A stretch of DNA of 22,542 bases, taken from Fimenecus sp964557975 (GTDB taxonomy: Bacteria; Bacillota; Clostridia; Oscillospirales; Acutalibacteraceae). The notes beneath the pieces are model-generated. The model saw nothing but the letters and a program-made list of their open reading frames with translations, ran no database searches and was not told the DNA's origin. Made by a program: the position numbers and the translations under genes. Positions 15,998-22,542 of the stretch are shown in pieces; positions within the stretch are counted from its first letter, which is position 1, and the number at the start of each line of letters is the position of its first letter. Where the stretch lies: positions 1-22,542 of the forward strand of contig CAZLCG010000031.1 of NCBI GenBank assembly GCA_964557975.1, written 5' to 3'.

Positions 15998-17365
15998 ATG
16001 GACGATGCAGGCCCCGGCAGTATTATTTTAAAGCTGTTCCTATTACTTGTTCTCATTTTAATCAACGCGTTTTTTGCGATGTCCGAAATAGCGATTATTT
16101 CGCTTAACGACGCAAAAATCGAAAAAATGGCGGAAGAGGGGAACAAGAAGGCGAAAAAGGTTCTTAAGCTTACCGAAAATTCAAGCAACTTCTTATCGAC
16201 CATACAAATCGGTGTGACACTGGCAGGCTTTTTAACAAGCGCTGCGGCGGCGCAGAATTTTGCTGTAATGCTGACGGAAAAAATAGCGGGCACGGCTGTC
16301 GCGAATGTAATTCCCGTCGGAGCGATAAGCGTTATTTCAACGGTTTTAATTACGCTTATAATGTCTTACTTTTCACTTGTTTTCGGCGAGCTGGCGCCTA
16401 AGAAATTCGCTATGCAGAAACCCGAAAAAATATCCTTTGCCGTAGCTCCGATACTTGTAGGCTTCGCAAAAATCGCAAAGCCCTTTGTAAAGCTCCTTTC
16501 CGCTTCAACAAACGGCGTTGTCCGCCTTCTGGGCGTGGACCCTGACGCCGACGAGGAAGTGGTTACCGAAGAGGAAATCAGAATGATGGTAGACGTCGGT
16601 CAGGAGAAGGGCGTTATCGAGGATTCTCAAAAAGAGATGATCAACAATATATTCGAGTTTGACGATATGGACGTTGCTGATATTATGACGCACAGAACCG
16701 ATATGGACTGCATTGACGTCGGCGACCCCATTTCGGATATAATTAAAATCGCCATTGAGTGCGGTCATTCGAGGATTCCCGTTTATGAGGAGGATCAGGA
16801 CAATATTGTCGGCATAGTTTATGTTAAGGATCTGCTTAAATATGTCGGTGCTAATCTTCCCAAAACAAAAAATATTAAGGACTTTATGCGTGAGGCGTAT
16901 TTTGTACCCGAAACAAAGCAGTGCTCGGAGCTTTTAAGCGAGCTGCTTGAGCGGCATTTGCAGATGGCTGTCGTTGTCGATGAATACGGCGGAACGGCGG
17001 GTATAGTAACGCTTGAGGATATTATTGAAGCGATTGTCGGCAATATTCAGGATGAATACGACAACGAGGACGAGGAAATTTCAAGAATTGATGACACGAC
17101 CTTTACCATCGACGGCATAACCGACATTGAAGAGGTTGAGGAAAAATTAGGCATAAAAATTCCCGACGGGGATTACGATACACTCGGCGGATTTATAATA
17201 AGTATTCTCGGTTTTCTTCCCAAGGAGGGCGAGCAGACCGTTGCCGAGTTCGGGAACATAAAGTTCACGGTGCTGAATGTTGAGGAGCGCAGAATAGGAA
17301 AGGTCAAGGTTGAGATAACGCCCGTCGAAAAATCCGACGATGAAAACGGAAATGACGGCGAATAA
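15998..17365 (+). CDS. CNNM/CBS/CorC-HlyC domain membrane protein (hemolysin-like)
   Basis: A 455-aa inner-membrane protein of the HlyC/CorC (CNNM) family, linked to Mg2+ or Co2+ export, with the exact ion here unproven. The N-terminal CNNM (DUF21) domain has a first membrane helix at about residues 9-31 with the FFAMSEIAIISL motif, and further helices to about residue 165 ending in the GELAPKKFA motif. A pair of CBS domains (from VADIMTHRTDMDCI to VTLEDIIEAIVGNI) follows, then the C-terminal CorC/HlyC transporter-associated domain with DGDYDTLGGFI. Length is typical. AAGGAG lies about 12 nt before the ATG, slightly far. It seems to be a single-gene unit with its own promoter and terminator. 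Confidence 0.93.
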   Translation: MDDAGPGSIILKLFLLLVLILINAFFAMSEIAIISLNDAKIEKMAEEGNKKAKKVLKLTENSSNFLSTIQIGVTLAGFLTSAAAAQNFAVMLTEKIAGTAVANVIPVGAISVISTVLITLIMSYFSLVFGELAPKKFAMQKPEKISFAVAPILVGFAKIAKPFVKLLSASTNGVVRLLGVDPDADEEVVTEEEIRMMVDVGQEKGVIEDSQKEMINNIFEFDDMDVADIMTHRTDMDCIDVGDPISDIIKIAIECGHSRIPVYEEDQDNIVGIVYVKDLLKYVGANLPKTKNIKDFMREAYFVPETKQCSELLSELLERHLQMAVVVDEYGGTAGIVTLEDIIEAIVGNIQDEYDNEDEEISRIDDTTFTIDGITDIEEVEEKLGIKIPDGDYDTLGGFIISILGFLPKEGEQTVAEFGNIKFTVLNVEERRIGKVKVEITPVEKSDDENGNDGE

Positions 17366-17384
17366 TTAAATAACAAATCAAAAG

Positions 17385-17411
17385 AGCGGCGCAGTTTGAC
17401 TGTGCCGCTTT
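17385..17411 (+). terminator. Intrinsic terminator after the CNNM/CorC gene
   Basis: AGCGGCGCAG (17385-17394) pairs with CTGTGCCGCT (17400-17409) with one G-T pair, around a 5-nt loop. An A-rich stretch precedes it and a short TTT follows. It begins 19 nt after the stop codon. Confidence 0.75.
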
Positions 17412-17772
17412 CCGTATGCCGAGTAAGCCGTTTTCATACCTCTGACGGGGAGCAGCGGAAAGGTTTTTGAACATCGGCATGCTCCGCCGTTATTCAGCCG
17501 ATTTCTTTCAAATCTTAATTTATTGTTATCATCCGCCCGCTTTTTGTAAATTTTTGATTAAATTAAGTCTTGCCGACAGCTATATTTTCAATACGGCAAA
17601 ATTAACAAAACAGTTTGCATTTAGTTGTATAAATCGCCGAAAATCGGATTTTTAAAAAATTTTTCTGTTTTTCGGTGTCCGAAATGCTTTTTTAAACGGA
17701 TTAAATAAGTAGAGAGTGTTTTTATTACAGTAATAAACGGTATATTACGCGATTGCCCGTTACGATAAATAT
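17412..17772. other. Gene-free, structured AT-rich spacer
   Basis: No convincing gene is seen on either strand; the open frames at 17467-17655 (+) and 17621-17902 (-) lack ribosome sites and recognisable sequence. ATGCCGA (17416-17422) and TCGGCAT (17474-17480) are inverted, and GGAGCA (17449-17454) competes for pairing with TGCTCC (17480-17485). Farther on, CCGAAAA (17637-17643) can pair with TTTTCGG (17669-17675). The latter can instead pair with CCGAAA (17679-17684), followed by TGC and six T (17688-17693): an antiterminator/terminator layout. No good promoter was found ahead of it. Confidence 0.5.
17721..17737. promoter_or_regulatory. Perfect 17-bp palindrome, operator-like
   Basis: TTTATTAC, a central A, and GTAATAAA form a perfect palindrome 265-275 bp upstream of the secreted-protein gene and centred about 78 bp upstream of its predicted transcription start. 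A TATATT follows at 17741-17746, which could be the -10 of another weak promoter. I could not assign it to a known regulator. Confidence 0.5.
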
Positions 17773-17800
17773 CTGACGAAGCAATAAGTAATGATATAAT
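17773..17800 (+). promoter_or_regulatory. Extended -10 promoter of the secreted-protein operon
   Basis: TGATATAAT (17792-17800) is a consensus extended -10 (TGnTATAAT), with a partial -35 CTGACG (17773-17778) 16 bp upstream. Transcription would begin near 17807, leaving a leader of about 190 nt with several small hairpins. Confidence 0.65.
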
Positions 17801-17876
17801 AAACTGTTGGAAGATGAGTCCGATGGACATTCTTTGATACTCGTTTAAGGCAAAAATAATTGCGGTGAGGAAGTGA

Positions 17877-17939
17877 GTGAAAAAACGAAATTTCAATTGC
17901 AACAGTCTGATTATGCTATTGTCAGCTTGTTTAATTTAA
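17877..17939 (+). CDS. Possible 20-codon leader peptide ORF
   Basis: A GTG codon at 17877 is 6 nt after GAGG (17867-17870) and opens a 20-codon frame ending TAA at 17939. The product starts with basic residues (MKKRNF) and ends in a short hydrophobic run with a lipobox-like LLSAC. The frame runs through ATTGCAAC (17896-17903), the left arm of an inverted repeat whose right arm GTTGCAAT is at 17951-17958, just past the stop. Translation would therefore open the hairpin. This could be a regulatory leader, a tiny signal peptide, or chance. Confidence 0.3.
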   Translation: MKKRNFNCNSLIMLLSACLI

Positions 17940-17958
17940 ACTTGTTTTCAGTTGCAAT
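17896..17958 (+). promoter_or_regulatory. Leader hairpin upstream of the secreted-protein gene
   Basis: ATTGCAAC (17896-17903) and GTTGCAAT (17951-17958) are perfect complements. Within them lie CTGA/TCAG (17907-17910, 17922-17925) and the palindrome GTTTAA-T-TTAAAC (17929-17941). The structure ends 24 nt before the AGGAGG of the next gene and has no T-run, so control of translation or RNA stability fits better than termination. Confidence 0.45.
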
Positions 17959-17995
17959 ACCCCGCCCGAGAAACAAAACAAAAGGAGGAAAACCA

Positions 17996-18469
17996 ATGAA
18001 ACGATTCATTAAAACCACTGGTGCGGTACTTGTAATTATGATACTGTCTACCGTAACAGTATTCGGCGCATATTCCGCAACCGAAGCAGACATAGCGGAC
18101 GCCTTGAGCGTTTCGCCGCTATTATCGACAACGATATGTCAATCTGTAAGGGAAGATAACTGCGGAACATACACCGATAAAACACCGGAAAATATTCACA
18201 TACCGTTAGGTTGTACGCAAAACGGCAAAAAAGCTTCTACTACCGTTTACTTTTCTTCTAAGCATGGAAGTCAATGTTATGCTGATACAGCAGTTTTTAA
18301 TACTGCAGGCGTAAATGCTGCTTCAACCTGCAAATATGGTAACAGCCTTTCCACAACAGCGACAGCTTCAGTTAACATCTCCAATATCAATGTAAGAGAT
18401 GTTTTACATGCCGTAGATAGTTATACTTATTGCCATAACGGTCAGCACAATTATTTTGCTTATAAATAA
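17996..18469 (+). CDS. Secreted six-cysteine protein of unknown function
   Basis: A 157-aa protein not recognised as any known family. AGGAGG (17983-17988) 7 nt before the ATG at 17996 fixes the start; the frame is open upstream to 17873 but without a good site. Residues 1-28 form a signal peptide: basic MKRFIK, a hydrophobic core to about F23, and a small-residue AYSA cleavage region. The mature part has six cysteines (48, 56, 73, 94, 112, 146), enough for three disulfides, is rich in Thr, Ser, Asn and Ala, has little charge, and ends in an aromatic tail (HNYFAYK). It precedes three MacB-like membrane proteins and an ATPase, as in lactococcin-972-type peptide operons, so a bacteriocin-like or surface-acting product is inferred. 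Its DNA is more AT-rich than the arg genes. Confidence 0.75.
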   Translation: MKRFIKTTGAVLVIMILSTVTVFGAYSATEADIADALSVSPLLSTTICQSVREDNCGTYTDKTPENIHIPLGCTQNGKKASTTVYFSSKHGSQCYADTAVFNTAGVNAASTCKYGNSLSTTATASVNISNINVRDVLHAVDSYTYCHNGQHNYFAYK

Positions 18470-18479
18470 GCATAGTTAA

Positions 18480-18509
18480 CCTCCTTCGGGCGGGGCTTAT
18501 TAAATTTTT
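18480..18509 (+). terminator. Weak hairpin between the secreted-protein gene and the transporter genes
   Basis: CCTCC, a TTCG loop and GGCGG (18480-18493) can form a 5-bp stem with one mismatch, followed after about 11 nt by a T-run. It could lower transcription into the transporter genes so that the secreted protein is made in excess. The stem is weak. Confidence 0.25.
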
Positions 18510-18522
18510 CGGAGGAATTTAT

Positions 18523-19542
18523 ATGAGAAAAAAGGTAGTTAAAACAGTCGCAATTATTCTTGTATATCTGATAACGTCGGGCGCGGGCATTTATTTTTCC
18601 GTTTTATGCGGCGGCGCCGTTATTTCTTGCTTCATCACGTCACTGAAAACAGGCAATGCCGACTTTAGCGGAGATTATATTACCTTTCAGGAGCAGAATG
18701 CCGCCGAGGGATATAAAACTGCCAAGGCTGTCCTTGAACAGTCTGACAGCTTTGACACTCTGGTACTTGATGACTATATGGATGCAGATATTTACGACTG
18801 CGGGAATGAAGCCCCGCAGTTCAGAACGGAAAGAACGGAATATCAAGGTATTCTTATGAAATCAATTATCGTCGATAATTTTACAAATCACGAAAGATAC
18901 AATCACAGCGAAGTCTATTTCTCCGCAATCGCCGAAAGCGGCTACGTTGAGCTGAAACAGGGACGCTGGATAGACGCGGAACGCGAACGGGCGGAGGGTG
19001 AACCGCTTGAGCTTCTTCTGCCTGAGGAAAGCGAAATACCGCTTGATACAAAGGTCTGGATACAAACGGGTATCGAGGATGAAAACGGCGATTATATGCT
19101 TTTGCCCGCCGTTGTCGTGGGTAAGGTAAAAACTGTCGAAATGATACCGTGCGCGGTAAGACCGCGCGCATATTCATATATTTCTGATAATCTCGGTATG
19201 GAAAGATTTACGCCAATCTACATTGAAAATCCCTTTGACGAATACCCCTTGCCACCTGCCTATTTAGAGGATAAATATGAGGGTACGGAGGGCGTCACCT
19301 TTCGCATAGCTGAAAGCGGAGATAAAGAATTGTCCTATGAACTGATTTCCAAGGCGGCGCAGGAAAGCGGCGGCAGCGTGCAACCGAATTGGACTTACAA
19401 TGCCGATGTGGCGGATGCCGCTCGGGCTCAGGACATCCCGCCTGTTTTCTTTCTTTCCCTGTGTATGTTTGCGGTTGTTATTTCCCAGACTGTTTATACT
19501 GTATGCGCCATTGTAAGGATATGGAGTCGAAAAGAGATATAA
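18523..19542 (+). CDS. MacB/FtsX-like membrane subunit with only two membrane segments
   Basis: A 339-aa membrane protein. One membrane helix lies at about residues 8-35, then a large extracytoplasmic region (about 40-305) resembling the periplasmic core domain of MacB-type permeases, then a second helix at about 308-331. It stops at RIWSRKEI, the point where FtsX-type permeases normally continue through the coupling helix (REIG...GA) into two more helices. No continuation is found after the stop in any frame, as the next gene begins 1 bp later. It may be a specialised subunit or a truncated permease. GGAGG (18511-18515) 7 nt before the ATG sets the start. Confidence 0.7.
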   Translation: MRKKVVKTVAIILVYLITSGAGIYFSVLCGGAVISCFITSLKTGNADFSGDYITFQEQNAAEGYKTAKAVLEQSDSFDTLVLDDYMDADIYDCGNEAPQFRTERTEYQGILMKSIIVDNFTNHERYNHSEVYFSAIAESGYVELKQGRWIDAERERAEGEPLELLLPEESEIPLDTKVWIQTGIEDENGDYMLLPAVVVGKVKTVEMIPCAVRPRAYSYISDNLGMERFTPIYIENPFDEYPLPPAYLEDKYEGTEGVTFRIAESGDKELSYELISKAAQESGGSVQPNWTYNADVADAARAQDIPPVFFLSLCMFAVVISQTVYTVCAIVRIWSRKEI

Positions 19543-19543
19543 T

Positions 19544-20542
19544 ATGCTTAAATTAAGTATAAAAAATTCCGTCAGGCGGCATGGGGCGCTTATTCTCTGT
19601 ATTATCATTCTGACAGCCTGCGCCGTGTTTGCCTGCGATATTGCGGTGTTCAGTTTCAACTCCGCTCAGCAGAACAGGATGAAAATGTCAAATGCCACCG
19701 ATTATCAGGTCGTTATGGACGAGCCTATGAGCGGCGGTGTTTCCGATAAGGTCAACAAAATACTTTCCGAGCTTTCCGATACGCCCGAAACGGTATATGC
19801 CGTCGTGTACGGAGAAACGGAGATACGCGCTTTCTTCTGCGGTTCGGACGTTTACAGCGCAGGCAGACCTCCCAAGACCGCCGACGAGGTTTTAATAGGG
19901 AACCGCACAAAATCGCTCGGGTACGATGTCGGCGATAAGGTAGAAATCGGCGGCAAAGAATTTACCGTGTGCGGTGTGCGCCCTATGCGTCAGTATGATG
20001 AAATTCTGCCTCAGGCGATAGACGTTGATTCCGAACTTTCGGAGCTTCATTTCCAGTGGGACAGAGTGCTTTCGGGCAGAAAATCCGCGCGCTTTACCGC
20101 GGAGCTTAAAAAGGTATTTGCCGATAAAGAAATAATTGTACCCGAAGACGCAAATTTGCTTGACGGCATACTTTTTGAACTTAGAACCTCTGCGTGGATT
20201 GCAGGAATTGCCTCATGCAACCTGATATTTATATTCTGCTATCTTCTGCGCTCAAAAGGCTCTGTCTATTCAGTCCTATATATTTTCGGCGCAAAAAAGA
20301 GATATGTTTTCAGAGTCGCCGTTTCAGAGCTTCTCATTTACGCCGTGACGGGCGGAGCTGTCGGCAACCTGCTGTTTATGCTTCTGCTGTACCCGAAACA
20401 GACCGACGCAGAGGATTTCATACTACAAGGGCTGTCCGTTTCGTTCATATTCAGCATAGTGATATGCCTTGCGGTTGCTCTGCCTGTTATCGGTGTGAAT
20501 ATTTCAAAACAGCTTCTGCGGGAGGAGGATAATTATGTATAA
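19544..20542 (+). CDS. ABC transporter permease, FtsX/MacB-like
   Basis: A 332-aa permease with a membrane helix at about residues 15-37, an extracytoplasmic domain (40-210) and three C-terminal helices (about 215-235, 255-283, 295-320), the FtsX layout. The cytoplasmic coupling segment SVYSVLYIFGAKKRYVFR after the second helix is the typical YxVLxxxGAxKR contact with the ATPase. It starts 1 bp after the preceding stop, with only a weak ribosome site (AAGAGA), so it is probably translated by coupling. Its end overlaps the next gene by 8 bp. Substrate unknown; the secreted protein upstream is a plausible partner. Confidence 0.8.
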   Translation: MLKLSIKNSVRRHGALILCIIILTACAVFACDIAVFSFNSAQQNRMKMSNATDYQVVMDEPMSGGVSDKVNKILSELSDTPETVYAVVYGETEIRAFFCGSDVYSAGRPPKTADEVLIGNRTKSLGYDVGDKVEIGGKEFTVCGVRPMRQYDEILPQAIDVDSELSELHFQWDRVLSGRKSARFTAELKKVFADKEIIVPEDANLLDGILFELRTSAWIAGIASCNLIFIFCYLLRSKGSVYSVLYIFGAKKRYVFRVAVSELLIYAVTGGAVGNLLFMLLLYPKQTDAEDFILQGLSVSFIFSIVICLAVALPVIGVNISKQLLREEDNYV

Positions 20543-21761
20543 AACGCTTCACCTTGCAGGAGATGTGCTGTGGAAAAACAAGCTTTTAACTCTCCTGTTG
20601 GTACTCCAGCTTGTGTTTACAATGTTTTTTACGCTGGATTATACATGCAAAGAATACTCCTTAATATACCCGAAGCAGGTAATGGGCGGATGTACAGCTA
20701 CAAATTTTGCATATTTTTCACCGATTGATTACGGACTTTACAGCCTTGAAGAAGGGATAAATATGGAAAGTACAGCGTCACCGTACGCTGACTTTGACAG
20801 CCTAAACGGACTTATCTCCTCAGAAAATGTTTATACAGTCTTTGATGAAAACGCCTATTTAGAGCTTCGCGCCTATCCCAAGCTTTTGAATGAAAAGCTT
20901 AACATTTCAATGCGTAAGGGCAAATGGCTTACCGAAGCGCAGGCAGACAGCGCGGACTGTATAAACTGTGTAACCTCAAACGCGAAACGGAAAATCGGAG
21001 ATACAATATCCTTTTGTGACTCCGAAAGTAAAATCCGTCTTAATCTGCATGTAGTAGGCGTGGCGGCAGACCCGTATTTCTGCTTCGATCAATATGCGGG
21101 CGGTGAAATGCTTGCGCTCTCAAGTGTTGCCGAGAGCACGGAGAAAAACGAGCTTTTAGTGTCGGGCGCTGAGATCCTTTGGATCGACAGCGAGTATGTA
21201 CCGCAGTCAATTCGCGAGCAACAGCCTGAGACAGACAACCGACTGCTGTTTTTCGGGGATATTTCAAAAGAAGAAATGCAGGAGAATATACAGATACTTA
21301 AAAAAAGCGGCTCGGTGCTTACCACCGAATCCTCTTTTGATCTTGTAAGGCAATCCACGATGTATAAAGAGGATCTGCCGCAGGTTTTGTGTGTATGGTG
21401 CATCTCGTTAGTCGGCTTTATCTGCGCCGCCGTGCTTATTATGCGTAACTCCAAAAGCAGTTTTACGGTATATCGTGTCTGCGGTGCGTCAAAACGCCAA
21501 AATGCGCTGATATATTTCGCGGCAATGCTTCGTGTTTTAGTCTTTGCGGTACTGCCGTATGCGGTCATACTGCCCGTTGCAGGCGTCTTTAATCTGTTTT
21601 CATATACATATTCTTTTATATCTGTCGGAGCTTTAGTGCTTGCGGTATGCTGGATTTTACTTGCCGCAGTGTCAGCGGCGCTTACATGGCTTCTTTTTTA
21701 CAAAAAAGGCGGACAGAAAAAGAATAAAAAATCATTCACGGAGGAACAAGGGCATGCTTGA
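20535..21761 (+). CDS. ABC transporter permease, FtsX/MacB-like (second)
   Basis: A 408-aa permease with one N-terminal helix (about residues 16-35), a large extracytoplasmic domain (40-278) and three C-terminal helices (about 281-302, 325-350, 360-389), ending in a lysine-rich tail. The coupling segment SFTVYRVCGASKRQNALIYF matches the FtsX pattern. The ATG overlaps the end of the upstream permease (ATGTATAA), with GGGAGGAGG just before it, and its own stop overlaps the ATPase start. With the preceding permease it can form the membrane heterodimer served by the ATPase. Confidence 0.82.
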   Translation: MYKTLHLAGDVLWKNKLLTLLLVLQLVFTMFFTLDYTCKEYSLIYPKQVMGGCTATNFAYFSPIDYGLYSLEEGINMESTASPYADFDSLNGLISSENVYTVFDENAYLELRAYPKLLNEKLNISMRKGKWLTEAQADSADCINCVTSNAKRKIGDTISFCDSESKIRLNLHVVGVAADPYFCFDQYAGGEMLALSSVAESTEKNELLVSGAEILWIDSEYVPQSIREQQPETDNRLLFFGDISKEEMQENIQILKKSGSVLTTESSFDLVRQSTMYKEDLPQVLCVWCISLVGFICAAVLIMRNSKSSFTVYRVCGASKRQNALIYFAAMLRVLVFAVLPYAVILPVAGVFNLFSYTYSFISVGALVLAVCWILLAAVSAALTWLLFYKKGGQKKNKKSFTEEQGHA

Positions 21762-22449
21762 AGTTGAAAATCTATCCAAGACCTATAACATAAACAAGAA
21801 AAACGCGCTCAAGGCGTTAGACGACGTATCCGTAACTATATCCACAGGCGAAATAGTGGCGATTACAGGCACTTCGGGCGCGGGTAAATCCACGCTTCTG
21901 CATATTTTAGGCTGTGTAATGCCGTTTGAAAGCGGTTCTTATAAAATTGACGGTGTGCAGGTGCAGTCTTTGTCGGATTCCGAGCGCGCTAAGCTCAGAA
22001 ACCAAAAAATCGGAACTGTATTTCAGAACTTTTTACTGCTTCAGGACAACACCGCCTTTGAAAACACGGAAATTCCGCTTTTGCTCGCGGGCGTAAAAAA
22101 GCGCGAGCGCAAAAAACGCTGTTTAGAGGCGCTCAAAGAGACAGGCGTTGCCGATTTGGCGGAGCGCCGTGTCAGTATGCTCTCGGGCGGTCAGAAGCAG
22201 CGCGTCGCAATTGCCCGAGCCATTGTTAACAATGCTCAGTATATTCTTGCCGACGAGCCGACAGGCGCGCTCGACTCCGAAAATTCCGCCGCGATATTCG
22301 ATTTGCTCTGCCGCTTAAAGGACGACGGGCGGGGCGTTGTTATAGTAACGCACGATTTACAGATTGCCGAATGCTGTGACCGACAAATCGTGTTAGAGGA
22401 TGGAAAAGCGGTACGCTTTGAGAATAAAACTACTGATGAAACCGGATAA
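21754..22449 (+). CDS. ABC transporter ATPase, MacB/LolD type
   Basis: The 231-aa cytoplasmic ATPase powers the permeases encoded just before it. All ABC motifs are intact: Walker A GTSGAGKST (39-47), Q-loop Q91 (VFQNF), signature LSGGQ (143-147), Walker B YILADEP (163-169) and switch histidine H200. The LLLQDNTAFENTEIPLLLAG segment after the Q-loop is typical of the MacB/LolD/FtsE group. The ATG at 21754 is set by GGAGG (21740-21744) and by its overlap with the upstream stop (ATGCTTGA); the open frame upstream to 21640 lies inside the permease gene and is not used. Confidence 0.93.
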   Translation: MLEVENLSKTYNINKKNALKALDDVSVTISTGEIVAITGTSGAGKSTLLHILGCVMPFESGSYKIDGVQVQSLSDSERAKLRNQKIGTVFQNFLLLQDNTAFENTEIPLLLAGVKKRERKKRCLEALKETGVADLAERRVSMLSGGQKQRVAIARAIVNNAQYILADEPTGALDSENSAAIFDLLCRLKDDGRGVVIVTHDLQIAECCDRQIVLEDGKAVRFENKTTDETG

Positions 22450-22451
22450 CA

Positions 22452-22542
22452 TCAGCATTAAACGCCGTACTTGACAGGATAGGTCTTGCGGACAGTAAAA
22501 AAATAAAAACGAAAAAGTATTCGCTCGGTATGCTGCAAAAAC
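22452..22542 (+). pseudogene. N-terminally missing fragment of a BcrA/lantibiotic-type ABC ATPase, cut by window end
   Basis: Starting just after the stop of the preceding ATPase, frame 22452 reads SALNAVLDRIGLADSKK then IKTKKYSLGMLQK to the window end. This is the helical segment and signature motif (YSLGM-Q, equivalent to LSGGQ) of BcrA/LanF-type ATPases, which lies about 110-140 residues into such proteins. The expected Walker A and Q-loop halves are absent: the frame meets a stop at 22437-22439, has no ATG before the motif and no ribosome site. The gene therefore appears to be a 3' remnant joined by a deletion. The rest lies outside the window. Confidence 0.65.

Noticed and set aside
17467..17655. 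62-codon + strand frame
   Set aside because: No ribosome site, AT-driven composition and no family resemblance. It overlaps the possible switch hairpins.
17811..17845. GATGAGTCC-GAT-GGAC, similar to stem II of a hammerhead ribozyme
   Set aside because: The CUGAUGA core is not complete (AAGATGA) and the required GAAA after stem II is absent (ATTC instead). It is only a small hairpin.
17621..17902. 93-codon frame on the - strand
   Set aside because: No ribosome site, no recognisable sequence, and it lies over promoter and leader signals for the + strand operon.
21640..21753. N-terminal extension of the MacB-type ATPase
   Set aside because: The extra 38 codons overlap the end of the permease in another frame, encode a basic non-ABC stretch, and the GGAGG points to 21754.

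Overview
The window is a bacterial chromosome segment of moderate GC. It reads like an anaerobic gut Clostridia (Firmicutes, probably the Ruminococcaceae/Oscillospirales side). The basis is strong AGGAGG ribosome sites, sigma-A type promoters, a single-chain pyruvate:ferredoxin oxidoreductase, a class II CNNM/CorC protein, AhrC/ArgR-type ARG boxes, and codon habits such as many GGC, GCG and GAC codons beside AT-rich spacers. No rRNA, tRNA, transposase, integrase or CRISPR array is visible, so the taxon is inferred from gene content only.

Region 1 (1-9959): a nearly complete arginine biosynthesis cluster, all on +, in the order argG-argH-argC-argJ-argB-argD-argF, with uxaC (glucuronate isomerase) joined 5 bp after argF. 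Together ArgJ, ArgB, ArgC and ArgD make ornithine from glutamate through acetylated intermediates, ArgF makes citrulline, and ArgG and ArgH finish arginine. A good sigma-A promoter precedes argG and carries three helically phased ARG boxes plus a weaker fourth. Two structured non-coding elements interrupt the cluster: a small GC-rich hairpin between argG and argH, and a ~112-bp near-palindrome between argJ and argB that contains the argJ stop codon. A textbook bidirectional terminator ends the unit after uxaC.

Region 2 (9960-15916): a Cof-type HAD phosphatase (+) converges on nifJ (-). The junction between them holds a striking array of eight short hairpins separated by 9-bp linkers that fit AGTNNTATT or its complement AATANNACT. 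The linkers switch orientation in mid-array. nifJ has its own promoter and terminator. Divergent from it is a lone FRG-domain protein.

Region 3 (15917-17411): a CNNM/CBS/CorC membrane protein with its own sigma-A promoter and terminator.

Region 4 (17412-22542): an accessory-looking, more AT-rich locus. It has a 600-bp leader zone with mutually exclusive hairpins, a perfect 17-bp palindrome, an extended -10 promoter and a possible 20-codon leader ORF. Then come a secreted six-cysteine protein of 157 aa, three MacB/FtsX-like membrane subunits (the first with only two membrane segments) and one MacB/LolD-type ATPase. Right after that ATPase stop codon, running off the window, is an N-terminally missing fragment of a second ATPase of the BcrA/lantibiotic-immunity type. 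The layout suggests a secreted-peptide or bacteriocin-like export/immunity system that has been rearranged. It is the best candidate in the window for an undescribed protein system, and the hairpin array at 10856-11066 is the best candidate for an undescribed DNA element.
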